Origin: Siphonodentalium dalli
Taxonomy: Eukaryota > Mollusca > Scaphopoda > Gadilida > Siphonodentaliidae
Assembly: GCA_032622095.1 (NCBI GenBank)
Contig: CP136066.1
Coordinates: forward strand, 6,161,784-6,225,783
Direction of reading: 5' to 3'
Length of the DNA stretch: 64,000 nt
Shown: piece by piece, positions 12,149-21,790 of the stretch
How positions within the stretch are numbered: the first letter of the stretch is position 1
How the letters are laid out: every line of letters starts with the position of its first letter
The notes under the pieces: generated by a model
Database searches by the model: none
Told to the model about the DNA's origin: nothing
The model's input: only the letters and a program-made list of their open reading frames with translations
Program-made: the position numbers and the translations under genes

Positions 12149-12267
12149 GTGAAATGACGACGTGATGTAAAATCGCGTCGCTTTTATGCTCTGACACGGA
12201 CATGCGCAGTCATCGTCCGTGTCAGAGCATAAAAGCGACGCGATTTTTCATCACGTCGTCATTTCAC
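12149..12267. promoter_or_regulatory. 53-bp-arm palindrome between divergent genes
   Basis: Arms 12,149-12,201 and 12,215-12,267 are reverse complements with one or two mismatches around a 13-base loop. The outer ends read AAATGACGACGTGATG and the inner part GTCTGAGACATAAAAGC-like sequence (as its complement). It sits between the PolB start (minus) and the zinc-knuckle ORF (plus), so a shared bidirectional promoter or replication-associated hairpin is plausible. The TGACGACGT core recurs in the two other promoter-like blocks of this element. Confidence 0.7.
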
Positions 12268-12867
12268 TCACGACTGAATAACGCACCGAATTTACGAAAA
12301 ATTGCATTAGACGTTTTAAAGAACACAAAGTGGATACCACCATACGGTAACTGTTTTAGATGCAATTCGAGTTCACATTGGGCTTTTCAATGTGATGGCG
12401 GTACAAAAAAGACGATTGATCAGATGAAACAAACATTATTGATGCTGAGTGAATCTACTCCTGGGAAGTCTCCTTGGACGCACACATCAGACAACGATTA
12501 TCTCGCACCCTATGATGCTAGTTTAATGGACATTGATCAACCTGAGACATCACCTAACGAGATCTCGGATGTGAAAGATGAAAGTGGGGAACAATGAAAT
12601 TCAACCGCGACATCAATTAACGCGATCGCGGATGCGAAAACTGAGAGTGGTGAATTATACGCCTCAACCGAGGTGTCAAATGATGAAATCACTATTCTAA
12701 ACATGGAGGATTCGCAGATGGATGTGATAAATGCTGTAGCCAAAGGCGCTGACGATACAGAAATTAAGCAACACTCTTTGCCTATCAGAAAGAGAAAATG
12801 CGTACATCGCAAAAATCTTCCAAGAAAAAGAAACACACTTGATTTGACGTTTGGGGAAATTTGGTAG
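12202..12867 (+). pseudogene. CCHC zinc-knuckle protein of the Polinton-like element, one internal stop
   Basis: One frame runs from the ATG at 12,202 to the TAG after 12,864, interrupted only by TGA at 12,595-12,597. Residues about 50-63 form a zinc knuckle, CFRCNSSSHWAFQC (C-x2-C-x4-H-x4-C), the kind that binds single-stranded nucleic acid. The tail is acidic and serine/threonine rich, and a short unit around NEISDVKDESGE is repeated after the stop. The C-terminus has basic clusters (RKRKCVHRKNLPRKR). The chosen ATG lies in the palindrome loop, so the first about 22 residues are palindrome-encoded and the real start is uncertain; no other in-frame ATG precedes the knuckle. Role unknown, perhaps nucleoprotein or DNA binding. 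Confidence 0.55.
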
Positions 12868-12908
12868 AAAAAAACAATGACGTCGTCAGCGACGCCCGCG
12901 TGTTTTCA
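12825..12908 (+). promoter_or_regulatory. Left copy of an inverted promoter-like block
   Basis: This block matches the reverse complement of 14,224-14,312. It includes the last codons of the zinc-knuckle ORF (AGAAACACACTTGATTTGAC) and a conserved ATGACGTCGTCAGCGACGCC about 60 bases before the plus-strand ATG at 12,950. The TGACGTCGTCA core resembles a CREB/ATF half-site pair. Confidence 0.6.
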
Positions 12909-12949
12909 ATACAAATTAAACATATCCACCATTCTTCATTCATACCGAA

Positions 12950-13432
12950 ATGGATTACCGAGATCTGTATCAGAGCTATTTGGAGGAGGGGTTTGTGGTG
13001 AGAGGTGTCTTTGGGGATGAAGCACATATGATCTGGAAGTCTTTGAGCTTAGCGACAACGGGTATTGTAGATAACTTCTTCGATATCTACAGATATACTG
13101 TTATGCTGATGACAGAACACAGAGATCGGGTTTTCGGATTACCACCACGGTTTTTCGGATAAACCAGATGCTGGGAGCGTCAAGACTGATGGTGAGACTC
13201 GCGGCTACCTTACTGCAGCGTTCTATCATGATTTTCTCAGGGCACAGGGTTTACGAATACTTGCCGCTATGGGGAATACAGACAGGGCCGCCGTGCAATT
13301 GTGCCATTTGTTTGCAACATTCCCAAGATCACTTCCAGGTTTATTCAAACCCGAATACAGTGTGGTTTCTTTTGAAACCATTCAAAACGGCCCTTTCCAG
13401 TGCCTCACAATTTTTCTGAAAGATACGCTCTA
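12950..13432 (+). pseudogene. Unidentified ORF of the Polinton-like element, probable frameshift
   Basis: The ATG at 12,950 opens a 70-codon frame (start DYRDLYQSYLEEGFV) ending at 13,162. A second frame, starting near 13,137 with DYHHGFSDKPDAGS, is open to the TAA at 13,430-13,432 and has the balanced composition of a real protein. One frameshift near 13,130 would give about 160 residues. No family recognised: no transmembrane segment, mixed alpha/beta-looking. It sits behind the promoter-like block at 12,878 and converges on the next minus-strand ORF, a position where Polintons often have structural or accessory genes. Confidence 0.45.
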
Positions 13433-13450
13433 ACATTGCTATTGTACCAT

Positions 13451-13562
13451 TTGTTCATTCTTCCTCAACTTGGAGACAATGTTCACATAATTTCTCAAAG
13501 AATAATTGTTTATTCATCCTGAACTTGGAGAGAATGTTCATATAATTTATCAAAGAATACTT
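13451..13562. repeat. 55-bp tandem duplication between convergent ORFs
   Basis: Two copies offset by 55 bases share CTTGGAGANAATGTTCANATAATTT. The stretch to 13,690 is otherwise non-coding and includes AATAAAAAAAA near 13,570, a possible polyadenylation region. Confidence 0.6.
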
Positions 13563-13696
13563 CCCTAACAATAAAAAAAACCCACTACCGCCCCTTCATA
13601 TCTATAATTCGATCATCATGTAGCATAATAATACAGAGCGAATCTTTCGTGAATTTTAAGTGGCCCCGAAAAGGGCCGTTTAAAATAATATAAAAA

Positions 13697-14141
13697 TCAT
13701 TTCTTTTGTTTCTTCATCACTGTTAAATCTTTCCCGAGTGATCCAAATGTTGATCGCTTCGTTGGTTCTTTCTCAGAATCATGTACTTGAATTGGTATGT
13801 CAATCGTCTGAGGTTTCAAGTTGATTGCACATTCAACCGGTCTTTGTGTCAACTGCTTTCGCAAGTCCTTCATTTCCTTGCAAATTTTCCGTAACAGCTT
13901 TGCCTGTTCTTCCCATTGCGAACTGTTGATAACTTGGTATATAACAGGTTGAATCGTGTGTTGTGTTTTCACTGGCGGTATATACACTGGTTGTTGATCC
14001 GTTCGCGGATACACCGTTGGTACCTGGTGTTCTACCCGTGGTGTCATATTTCCGCATACAGTGAATCGTCATTTGCGTTGTTGCAGGAGCATGATCGTAC
14101 TTTACATTAATAGTCTGGAGAAATTCCGTTACTGGATCCAT
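13697..14141 (-). pseudogene. Unidentified proline/glutamine-rich ORF with coiled-coil-like centre
   Basis: The ATG at 14,141 begins MDPVTEFLQTINVKYDHAP and runs to 13,833. A second frame from 14,047 to 13,697 carries a Pro-rich stretch (YPRTDQQPVYIPPVKTQ), then a charged heptad-like helix (EEQAKLLRKICKEMKDLRKQL) and ends KKQKK. A frameshift near 14,050 probably joins the two. The conserved promoter-like block lies about 85 bases upstream. No family recognised; the helix suggests oligomerisation and the basic tail nucleic-acid contact, both inferences. Confidence 0.45.
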
Positions 14142-14223
14142 GTTTCAAAATGACGTTGACGTTAATGACGTTACAATTTACGCATGTAATAACGGTAACA
14201 TCTTCGAGGATCAATTATATGAG

Positions 14224-14312
14224 ATGCGCGGGCGTCGCTGACGACGTCATTGTGTTTTTCTATTAATTTTCCCTAACGTGAAATCAAGTGTGTTTCTTTT
14301 TTGTCAAAAAAC
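14224..14312 (-). promoter_or_regulatory. Right copy of the inverted promoter-like block
   Basis: Reverse complement of 12,825-12,908, with CGGGCGTCGCTGACGACGTC at its core. The outer part still encodes, in the minus direction, a relic of the zinc-knuckle protein tail (QKRNTLDFTLGKI). The duplication therefore copied gene end plus promoter together. Confidence 0.6.
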
Positions 14313-14522
14313 ATCATATTTCTACGAATAAAACACCGATTTTAACTCGGGAATATGTTATATGTACCATTTTACCATTATCTCATAACATATTTCACTG
14401 ACAGGTAACTTCTACGAGTACATTTTACAACGCTAGCGTCTTCGAATCTATTCGAAGACTTTCGCTTTTGTTAAAAAATGCACTGGTAAAGTAACACAAT
14501 TTACTAATGCTTCGATTTTTCG

Positions 14523-14660
14523 ATGGATGGTTTTTTAAATGTGTTCAAGTTTAAACACGAGGAGTTGGCGGTCCTTTACTCGAAACCAGATACAATTGAC
14601 AAAGTATTTCAATCGTCAGTTGGACAGCTCGACTTGCTGAAGAAAGAGCTAAAGTGGTGA
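14523..14660 (+). CDS. Small 45-residue ORF, unidentified
   Basis: The ATG at 14,523 opens a 45-codon frame ending in TGA at 14,658. It begins MDGFLNVFKFKHEELAV and ends LDLLKKELKW. Charged and leucine residues alternate as in an amphipathic helix. It lies at the right end of the Polinton-like remnant and may be a truncated gene of it. Short length keeps confidence low. Confidence 0.3.
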   Translation: MDGFLNVFKFKHEELAVLYSKPDTIDKVFQSSVGQLDLLKKELKW

Positions 14661-14739
14661 CTGTACATAATAGTGGTTTGGCAGCATACGTTAATATTCA
14701 GATCGATACTTTGCCCTATCCGTTCGAGCCTGAGTATAC

Positions 14740-14985
14740 TTAGGAGTAGTATTGGCGGTCACTCTGGCCCACCCCTTCGCTCGGGGCCACAGTGGCCCCG
14801 AGCGAGGGGGGTGGGCCATAAAAAAATCCAAACCCCTCGCTCAGGGCCACTCTGGTCCATGGGCCAGAGTGACCCCGAGCGAGGGAAAAATTCCAAAACC
14901 CTCGCTCGGGGCCACTCTGGTCCATGGGCCAGAGTGGCCCCGAGCGAGGGGTTGGGCCAAAGTGACCGCCAATACTACTCTTGGG
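14740..14985. mobile_element. Nested GC-rich palindrome element (about 245 bp)
   Basis: Terminal inverted repeats AGTATTGGCGGTCACTCTGG (left) and its complement ending in CCGCCAATACT (right) enclose three successive hairpins. Each is built from CCCTCGCTCGGGGCCACTCT and its complement around a CATGG or similar centre (about 14,775-14,812, 14,838-14,886 and 14,900-14,951). GC content is far above the surroundings. No coding potential is believable: ORFs on both strands read the palindrome. Confidence 0.75.
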
Positions 14986-15475
14986 TCAGAAAAACTATAC
15001 GTCGGTTCGCTCTATGACCTATCACTGGAGTGCTTAGTTAACAGATGCACGTGACTGATGTTAGACATTAAACAACGTGGACTCAATAACATACATAGAA
15101 GCAGGACTGTTGAAATTATATATATAAACTGCGTACATTACAGAAGGGATTTAACCGGTATCGTGGTTTTCTATATCACATTACCAATGTCTTTGACTGT
15201 TAGCAATACATTGACGTCAACGCATCGTGTGTTCACGTTAACGCTTCAATGTCCTAAGCTGTTATTTGACTTGAAAAGGGCCAATAAATGCTCATGCTAT
15301 TAAACTGTAAACAAGTATATGGCGTTTGTTACATGAGCCGGGATAACTCGTTTTGCCTTGCCTCGGTGCTCTCTGCTGTCTTACTAAACAATGGTGTGCT
15401 GTTACAATGGCCGAGCCAACTCGGCAACCCGAGGTGACTATATTACTTTAGTGAATATCGGCGACTAAAACATTC
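14986..15475. other. No recognisable gene
   Basis: Unique-looking AT-rich sequence. An open frame at 15,058-15,303 has no coding features I recognise. AATAAA occurs near 15,282. Confidence 0.5.
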
Positions 15476-16215
15476 TTGTAAATGTTAATGCCCCCATATC
15501 TCCCGCCTGATCAAAGGGCACCAAATGTGGCAAAATTAACCCACGTGATTTGATTTCTCGTATTATCGGAAAAGAACGTGTTATATATATATGTTATGCA
15601 AATATAGGCATCAAATGTGGAGAATTTAATCCACACGATTTGACTCCTCGAATCGTTGGAGAATAATGTGAATATATTTTGTGAAAATTGGCGTTAAACA
15701 TATTTTTATCAGTTTTTGTGAACCTCCCCTCCTTATCCCTGACTCAAGCGGCGCCAATTTTTACATCTTTAATACCCACAATTTGACTCATCATGAAGAT
15801 GAATATACATAAAACTGGTGGAAATCTGTGGCTAAACAAATTGTTATCAAATTAAGTGCCCCATCTCTCATCTAAACGGCACCAATTTGGCGTCTTTAAA
15901 TCACACGATTATATTCCTCGTATCATGGAGAAGAATGTGAATCACCGCTGGCTCGAATGGTGCCATTTTTTAACATTTTTTAATAACACAAATAGAGTCC
16001 TCATATCATGGATATGATTATGTATACGTTTTGTGGAAATCTGCCCCTCCCTCTTTCCTGTCCATGGCAAGAAGAGCGTCGTTTTAGAAAATTCTAACCC
16101 ACCATTATCTTTCTCGTAAACAGATACCCCTGTGGGATCCCTTTAGTATTATCTAGATGGTCCCACCAAAATGGCTATAGAACACAGACCGACAGACAGA
16201 CATTCACAAATATCG
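15476..16215 (-). mobile_element. Helitron-like element with ~165 bp tandem repeats (pearl-like), minus orientation
   Basis: About four degenerate units of about 160 bp, each with a CACCAAATTTGG-like stretch, CACACGATT, CTCGTATCATGGAG and TTCTCC-type motifs. They are preceded on the minus strand by a head (about 16,080-16,215) containing CTGTGTTCTATA and CATCTAGATAATA. The same head and repeat occur at 50.9-52.8 and 59.4-59.7 kb. No protein. Confidence 0.6.
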
Positions 16216-16403
16216 ATATAGATTAATTGCGTTCATTGTTGTTATTGCACGTGTTGTACCAACATTCTCTTTTTGTAAACCATATTATGGTATACATTAC
16301 GTTTTACGGCAATATAAAATATATTATTGTTGTTACTTGATACAAGTTGCATGTACGTTCGGCTGAACCCGGCTATTACTAATTAGCATAATTTGTTTCG
16401 CAG

Positions 16404-16598
16404 ATACCCCGTTGTCCATGGGATATGAGGAATTCGGTGGCGGTACATCACAATTCCTCATGACACGGACATCGTCAGACCAGATTACCCAGCTTGCAGC
16501 AAAGAGCATGTGCGAGGGAATTGGTGCTCACCTGTTGGTAGTTGAGAATGAAGCAATGTGGACAACACTGAAGAATTACATGGTCAACAAATCATTAG
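16404..16598 (+). CDS. C-type lectin gene, exon for the first half of the lectin domain
   Basis: The exon is bounded by acceptor TTTGTTTCGCAG and donor TTAG/GTGAGT, is 195 nt long and is phase 1 at both ends. It encodes DTPLSMGYEEFGGG near the start (first codon completed from the upstream exon), then QLAAKSMCEGIGAHLLVVEN, the hallmark A..C...GAHL.vven run of a C-type lectin domain, and MWTTLKNYM. Its last base joins the exon at 33,122 in frame. The upstream exon (signal peptide, perhaps a PAN domain) is not seen in the window. Likely a secreted carbohydrate-binding or recognition protein. Strong call for the domain, weaker for exact function. Confidence 0.75.
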
Positions 16599-17537
16599 GT
16601 GAGTATAGTGATCAGGTGTTAATAGACTTGGGATAGCGACAGGGATGATGGATGTCTCTCCCCAATAGCTATCTAAATGATACAACGCCAGGGATAATAC
16701 GCAAACATTAATTTATTGCTGTTCGGTTAGTGAAGTCTCGTATTCACATTTTTAAATCAATGCTGTGCGTCGGCAGCTATCCATTATTCTGGAGTCTTGT
16801 AAACCCCAAATTGATTAAACTGGCGGGAGTTTCTTGAATGAATAGCACAAGAAGCTCGACAGAACATTCAGAACTGTTAGTGTTTTTTTCATATTACAAG
16901 CAATATTTAGTGATATGTTCTTGAGATATTTAAGTCTTCACTTGATTCCAATGAAGACGGGGGATTCTCTGCCGAATAGAACAAGCAGCAACTCACTTCT
17001 TTCTATGGTGCTTTCGCGAATCTATCAGATAAAGTTCTGACTCGGGTGTTCTCGAATCTTTTGCTCACAGACAAGAAACTCGCAATAAAGTGGTTGTGTT
17101 TGAGTGACACATGCAATCATGGTATTTCAGTGTAAATTCAAAGAGTATCGTAAGCCGCCATTGCCATGTGGTAAGTGCCAATTGGACCGAAATCGACATG
17201 ATTAACAACGTAACAGTGACTTAATTCTCGAAAAAGCTCTGGCGTTAACAGTTTTACATTCATATGTTCTCGGTACATTTATTGCTTCAATTGATTCCAA
17301 CAAGGACGGGTTCTATCGACTGAATAGATCAAGAAAGCACAACAGAACATCTTTTAAGTTAAACAAGAGATGTAAGGTTAGTGGATTTTCATCCTATAAA
17401 CAATCATGTTCGTTAAGTGTCGTGTTTTTCTTTCTTGTGGGAATTCGGGAGTCTGTGAGATACAGTTCTGACTTCTCTGATGTGTTAGAGTCTTTTACTC
17501 ACAGATATCCATGTCAATATCCAGCGCCCAACACCAT

Positions 17538-17614
17538 TAGCTCTTGTGTATATTAGTGAATATACCGAATTGTACCCCCCCCCACCCAAATATTCGGTAA
17601 TATATACACTAGCT
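17538..17614. repeat. Inverted repeat around a C-tract
   Basis: TTAGTGAATATACCGAAT and its near complement TATTCGGTAATATATACAC flank a run of C. Probable small hairpin; function unknown. Confidence 0.55.
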
Positions 17615-18477
17615 GAATCAGACTTCTATCGGGAGAGTTTATGCATTGATGTAGGGGCCTGAACAAATGAGCGAGGGAATGTTATCCATATTTGCGTTTT
17701 GCGCATATTTCGGTCTTTTAAACATTTTGCTAAAAAGATAGCATTATTAAAAATAAATTAAAACAAATTTAATTGTTTTAATGGACTTGGATCATTATAT
17801 CATAGATATATATGTGTGCATGTGTGTAAATAATCCGAAATTTGCACTTAAAATTTAAAATAAGTGATCGAGGGACGGAAGAAATCCATACAATAACAAA
17901 TTGTTAATTTATTTTCCCTATACAAGTAGCTAGCTAATTTTTGAAACTATCAACCATAATATAAATATAATGTACAGCAGCATATACTGTATGGCCCAAT
18001 GAGTGTATGTTTTAAAATTAACTACAGTAAAGGGTTTCGGCTATGACGTGATAAAATATAGATGTCGGCGTTTTGAAGCGATGCTCTGTGATTCGCGGTG
18101 ATTCCCAGTAGTCACCGACAAGTCACCCGGATGTTTGTTTATTCAACTTAATCCGATCCACTCGAGTTCACCGTAGGTCACGGTGGAAAAATCACCGCGA
18201 ATGCCGGTGGTTCACGGTGGGCTTAGTGGGGTTCCCATCGTGTTGAGTGTTTTCCTTATACCACACTCTTTCTATACTGTAAATATAAGCGTCCTCAGTG
18301 TCTCAGTTGGTATAAACAGGATCATGCTGAAAAATACTGCCATAAGCTGGCCAGCACAGTGCCCAAGCCTACTCGAGAATATATCGTTTGAACACACCTG
18401 AAAATTTGAATAGCTATATGTTCTGAACAAAATAGTTGACACCGATAGTAAAGTGTTTATTTAGATAACATTAGACA

Positions 18478-18600
18478 CTAGCATAGTTACCACGCGTTGC
18501 CCAGGTATTTGGTGGGAATAGTGAATACTTTTTCTCAACGAGTTACACATATTCTCATAAATTGTAAATCCAATGGCATCACAAAACGACATTTTTATAT
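18478..18600 (-). mobile_element. Helitron 3' end, minus orientation
   Basis: Read on the minus strand, the sequence ends CTGGGCAACGCGTGGTAACT then ATGCTAG and a flanking T. It matches the cleaner copy ending at 53,669 for about 110 bp, including TTTGGTGGGAATA and TTCTCATAAATTGTA. The hairpin has decayed (CGCGTGG). Confidence 0.6.
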
Positions 18601-19429
18601 ATTAATTAAAAGTAGTCGTTCGCCTTGTCGAAGTGACTTTCATTGTGCTTATCGATAGAGTACCAATAAAGAGCAGTTTATTCACTTACATCAGCACTTA
18701 CTTCAGATGTTATCAGTTTTATTTACTTACTTCAGCGCTTACTTCAGATTTTATCATTTTTTAAATCGTAGACATTGTAGTTGGTATTGCCGTGTGTTTG
18801 CTTCGTTTGTCAAGTTGCTCATGGTGCTATACTGGCTAATTATTCTCAGTTTAAAAGAAATGTTGCTATATTATATATCAGCTGCGTGTGCCCGACACAG
18901 TGCGAGATTTTAAGATGTTTATGTTAGGCTATGAGTCTGTTCCCAAAAATGAAAGGCATTCACTGTATCTGGCAGATGTACCCTTTGCAGATGGCAGTAA
19001 TGGAGGATCCAGAAAAGTCATCTGCTACTGATTTTTTTCTTTTATCTCAGATGAACATATATCTGACTGCACACGTTAACCACTACATTTGAACGAGCCT
19101 TCTGTAAATTTCCAGAAATGTATCTTTTTTGTGTTAAAATACATGAGTCATTCTAACATGTTATCCTCTGGTGGTTCAAGGTCCCTCATTTTGCAAGAAT
19201 ATATATCTCTTAAATATGACGATAACTATACGTTTAATGTTTACTGCTATATATTTGCTGTTGCTAACTCACTATACAAATGTGCTTATTCCTGTCCCAT
19301 GTAAATATGACATTTCAGAAGATTTCGTTTTTCAAGTGATTTAATTTGGTTACCATTTAGGCGGTTGTGAAATTTAAATGACAAACACACATTGCAACGA
19401 ATTATTGACATGACTATATAAAATTTATA

Positions 19430-19830
19430 TAGTTTTGACGATATCGGCGACTGAAACATTATTATCAATGTTAGGGCCCTCCTCTGTCCGTACGCGTCCC
19501 CGGCCCAAAGCAGCACATGACTCGACTCCTCGTTTATTTGCATCAGCTTTGGCGCCCCATCCACTTCCCATTCATGACTCGAACGGCGCCACTTTTAACG
19601 TATTTAAACTCCATTTATTAGACTCCTGACATGATGGAGATGATTTTGTATAAGTTTGTCGGTAATCGGCATTTAAGCTAATTCTTATCACATTTAGTGC
19701 CACCCCCATCTCTCAAATTTTTTTTTCTTAGGGTCAATTTTGGTGCCCCTCTAACCATCCGTGCACCCTTGGCTCGGATGCCACCATAACATGTAGATGA
19801 TTATCGATAAGCCGTTGCCATGGAAACGAG
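19430..19830 (-). repeat. Pearl-like ~165 bp repeat, two to three degenerate units
   Basis: Shares GACTCCTCG, GGCGCC-containing junctions, CATGATGGAGATGATT and TAAACTCC with the arrays at 15.5 and 51-52.8 kb. Flanks too diverged to place ends. Confidence 0.5.
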
Positions 19831-20231
19831 ACTTACGGCTTACCAGTGTAATGTTGTCCGTTAACCTCACCAAAAAGGAATTCGCTTGGCTCAAAGAACA
19901 TATGTTCCAAGTTTCATGTTTTTTCCAGTCAACATTTTAGAGCAGATTGTTAGGTAAAATGTACAAAATTCACCAAAACGCAATCATCGATACATTTTCA
20001 ATTGATATGTATTCTTTATTGAGTATATATATATATAGGATATCTCCAAGCAATATCACACCAGGTTAATATTGTTTTGGCGGCCATTTAAAGATGGCCA
20101 CCAGGGGCGTCGCAAAAATAGAGACATGGATTTCTATGGCTCTACATGGGCCCTACCTTTTTTTAAAGACATATGGTTTCCAAAATCCCCACGAAAATAG
20201 TCTGAAGAGACAAGGAATCAAATAGGTTGAC

Positions 20232-20406
20232 TGAAAGTACTTACTCTATGGACGTCCATACATAACAATCATTAGTTGAAGTACTTACTCTTTGGACGCC
20301 CATAAAGAATGATTATCAATTGAAGTACTTACTCTATGGACGTCTAGAAAGAATAATTATCAATTGAATTACTTACACTATGGACGTCCATACAGAATTG
20401 AAATTC
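20232..20406. repeat. 44-bp tandem repeat, four copies
   Basis: The unit begins GAAGTACTTACTCTATGGAC and contains the palindrome ATGGACGTCCAT. Copies differ at several positions. Confidence 0.75.
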
Positions 20407-20749
20407 ATCAATGAAAGAGTTTTGATGGACCATTCACGCGCACGAGTTATTGTCCATCAAAGGTATTGTCTGTTTCAACAACTGAAATCGTAATTCCATT
20501 GCAAATCTTTGTGATGTCGGTATCAAATTTACGAGAGGATTGGTACCCATAATTGTATGTATACTGTTGTATTGGAACCATATTAATTTAATTTCGATTG
20601 GTCCTCATTTAAATGGTACAATATTCACTTTATGCCATTCTATATTTTCATCTGAAAAACATGGCCACTTATTTGCTAGCATGCTGACCCAGTTTGCACG
20701 TGTAGTTTCATCTGATGTTTTAATTAACTGATATCATTTGAGTTCTTAG

Positions 20750-21790
20750 AATATACGGAATCCATCAGTATACTATGTCCACTTGCTTTTTATATTGTCC
20801 TCTTTGAAATGGTCATACATTCTATAAATTTAGTGATGCTCTTAATTAGTGACAGGTAATACAGATAGTTTGGATTGATTGAACATTTTCGTCCAAGTTG
20901 TGTAATATGCATGACGTTGCCTTTTATGTCAAAATAATCTAAAATTGTGTGCACACCTTTCTCTTCCGTTTTCTGTATATAAATTGTTTCACCGTTTATT
21001 ACAATCGCCTTCTTGTGCCATACTGATTAGAGTACTACATTCGGATTATTTTCTTTTATCATTTTGTTTAATTTTCCCCAAGCCAAAAGTACTTCAACCC
21101 AGATTTTGTATTTCGATTTTTGCTTATAAATCCGAGTGATGTATTCTGCATTGCACAATTTCTCTGTAATTCTAATTTAGTAATGAGTTGAAAACAATTC
21201 GAAATGAAAATATTTGAGAATAAAATTTGTCACATCCATGAAACTTTGAAATCATTGAACCGATTTGCGCTTCTATATTTACCATTGTTAGCTTCCCAGA
21301 CAAGTTGTCTTCGCTTCGTTTTCTCTGGTTTGTTGTCCCATATGAAGTTGAATGTCAGGGTAATTTTGTGGTGATGTTTATGCTTTGCTTTTCTACTGAT
21401 ACTAAAAATGGTTAAGCTGTGGTATTATAAAAGTTTTCACGACTGCTATTTTACGAATATTTGTCAACTGTCTACTTTTCCACAAATAAATTATTCCCTC
21501 GATTCGACGATACACATTGTCATCGCTAGTCCAGAGCAACCAGAGGGGCTCGAATACTTTCCTTCTTCGATCCAATCCACACAAGTTTTATTAAAGTTGA
21601 TCATAAGTCCAGAGAGTTTCGAACAACATTTAAGAGAGCGTATGCAGTTCGTGGGGCTGGGATTATAATCATCGAACAGGAAAGATGTGTCATCGGCATA
21701 TTGAGTTTTATTGCATTACCCCTACGAAGGGAAATTAATATAAAAAGCGATTGAACAGCCCGTCGTACACCAGGTACATAAATAAACGGG
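20750..21790 (-). pseudogene. LINE ORF2 fragment: reverse transcriptase and downstream region
   Basis: On the minus strand: a decayed GVRRAVQSLFI (near 21,760), the catalytic QYADDTSFLF (about 21,705), the post-RT segment LWKSRQLTNIRKIAVVKTFI (about 21,480), FNFIWDNKPEKTKR (about 21,335) and then a W-rich thumb/C-terminal region to about 20,750. Frames change and stops intervene. It is 5' truncated and distinct in sequence from the LINE at 25-30 kb. Lies antisense in the lectin intron. Confidence 0.75.

Larger units (their letters stand above)
7213..14700. mobile_element. Polinton/Maverick-type remnant (virus-like DNA transposon)
   Basis: The identification rests on a protein-primed family B DNA polymerase next to an A32-like packaging ATPase, a combination known from Polintons and related adintovirus-like elements. 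Order from left: ATPase (minus), F-box-like ORF (minus), PolB (minus), divergent palindrome, zinc-knuckle ORF (plus), unknown ORF (plus), unknown ORF (minus), small ORF (plus). I see no retroviral-type integrase, capsid or protease gene, and no terminal inverted repeats. The left edge cuts into minisatellite directly after the ATPase stop, so the element is truncated. Stops and frameshifts show it is not functional as it stands. Confidence 0.75.

Noticed and set aside
14673-15054. Overlapping ORFs on both strands over the palindrome cluster
   Set aside because: Same residues on both strands because the DNA is palindromic.
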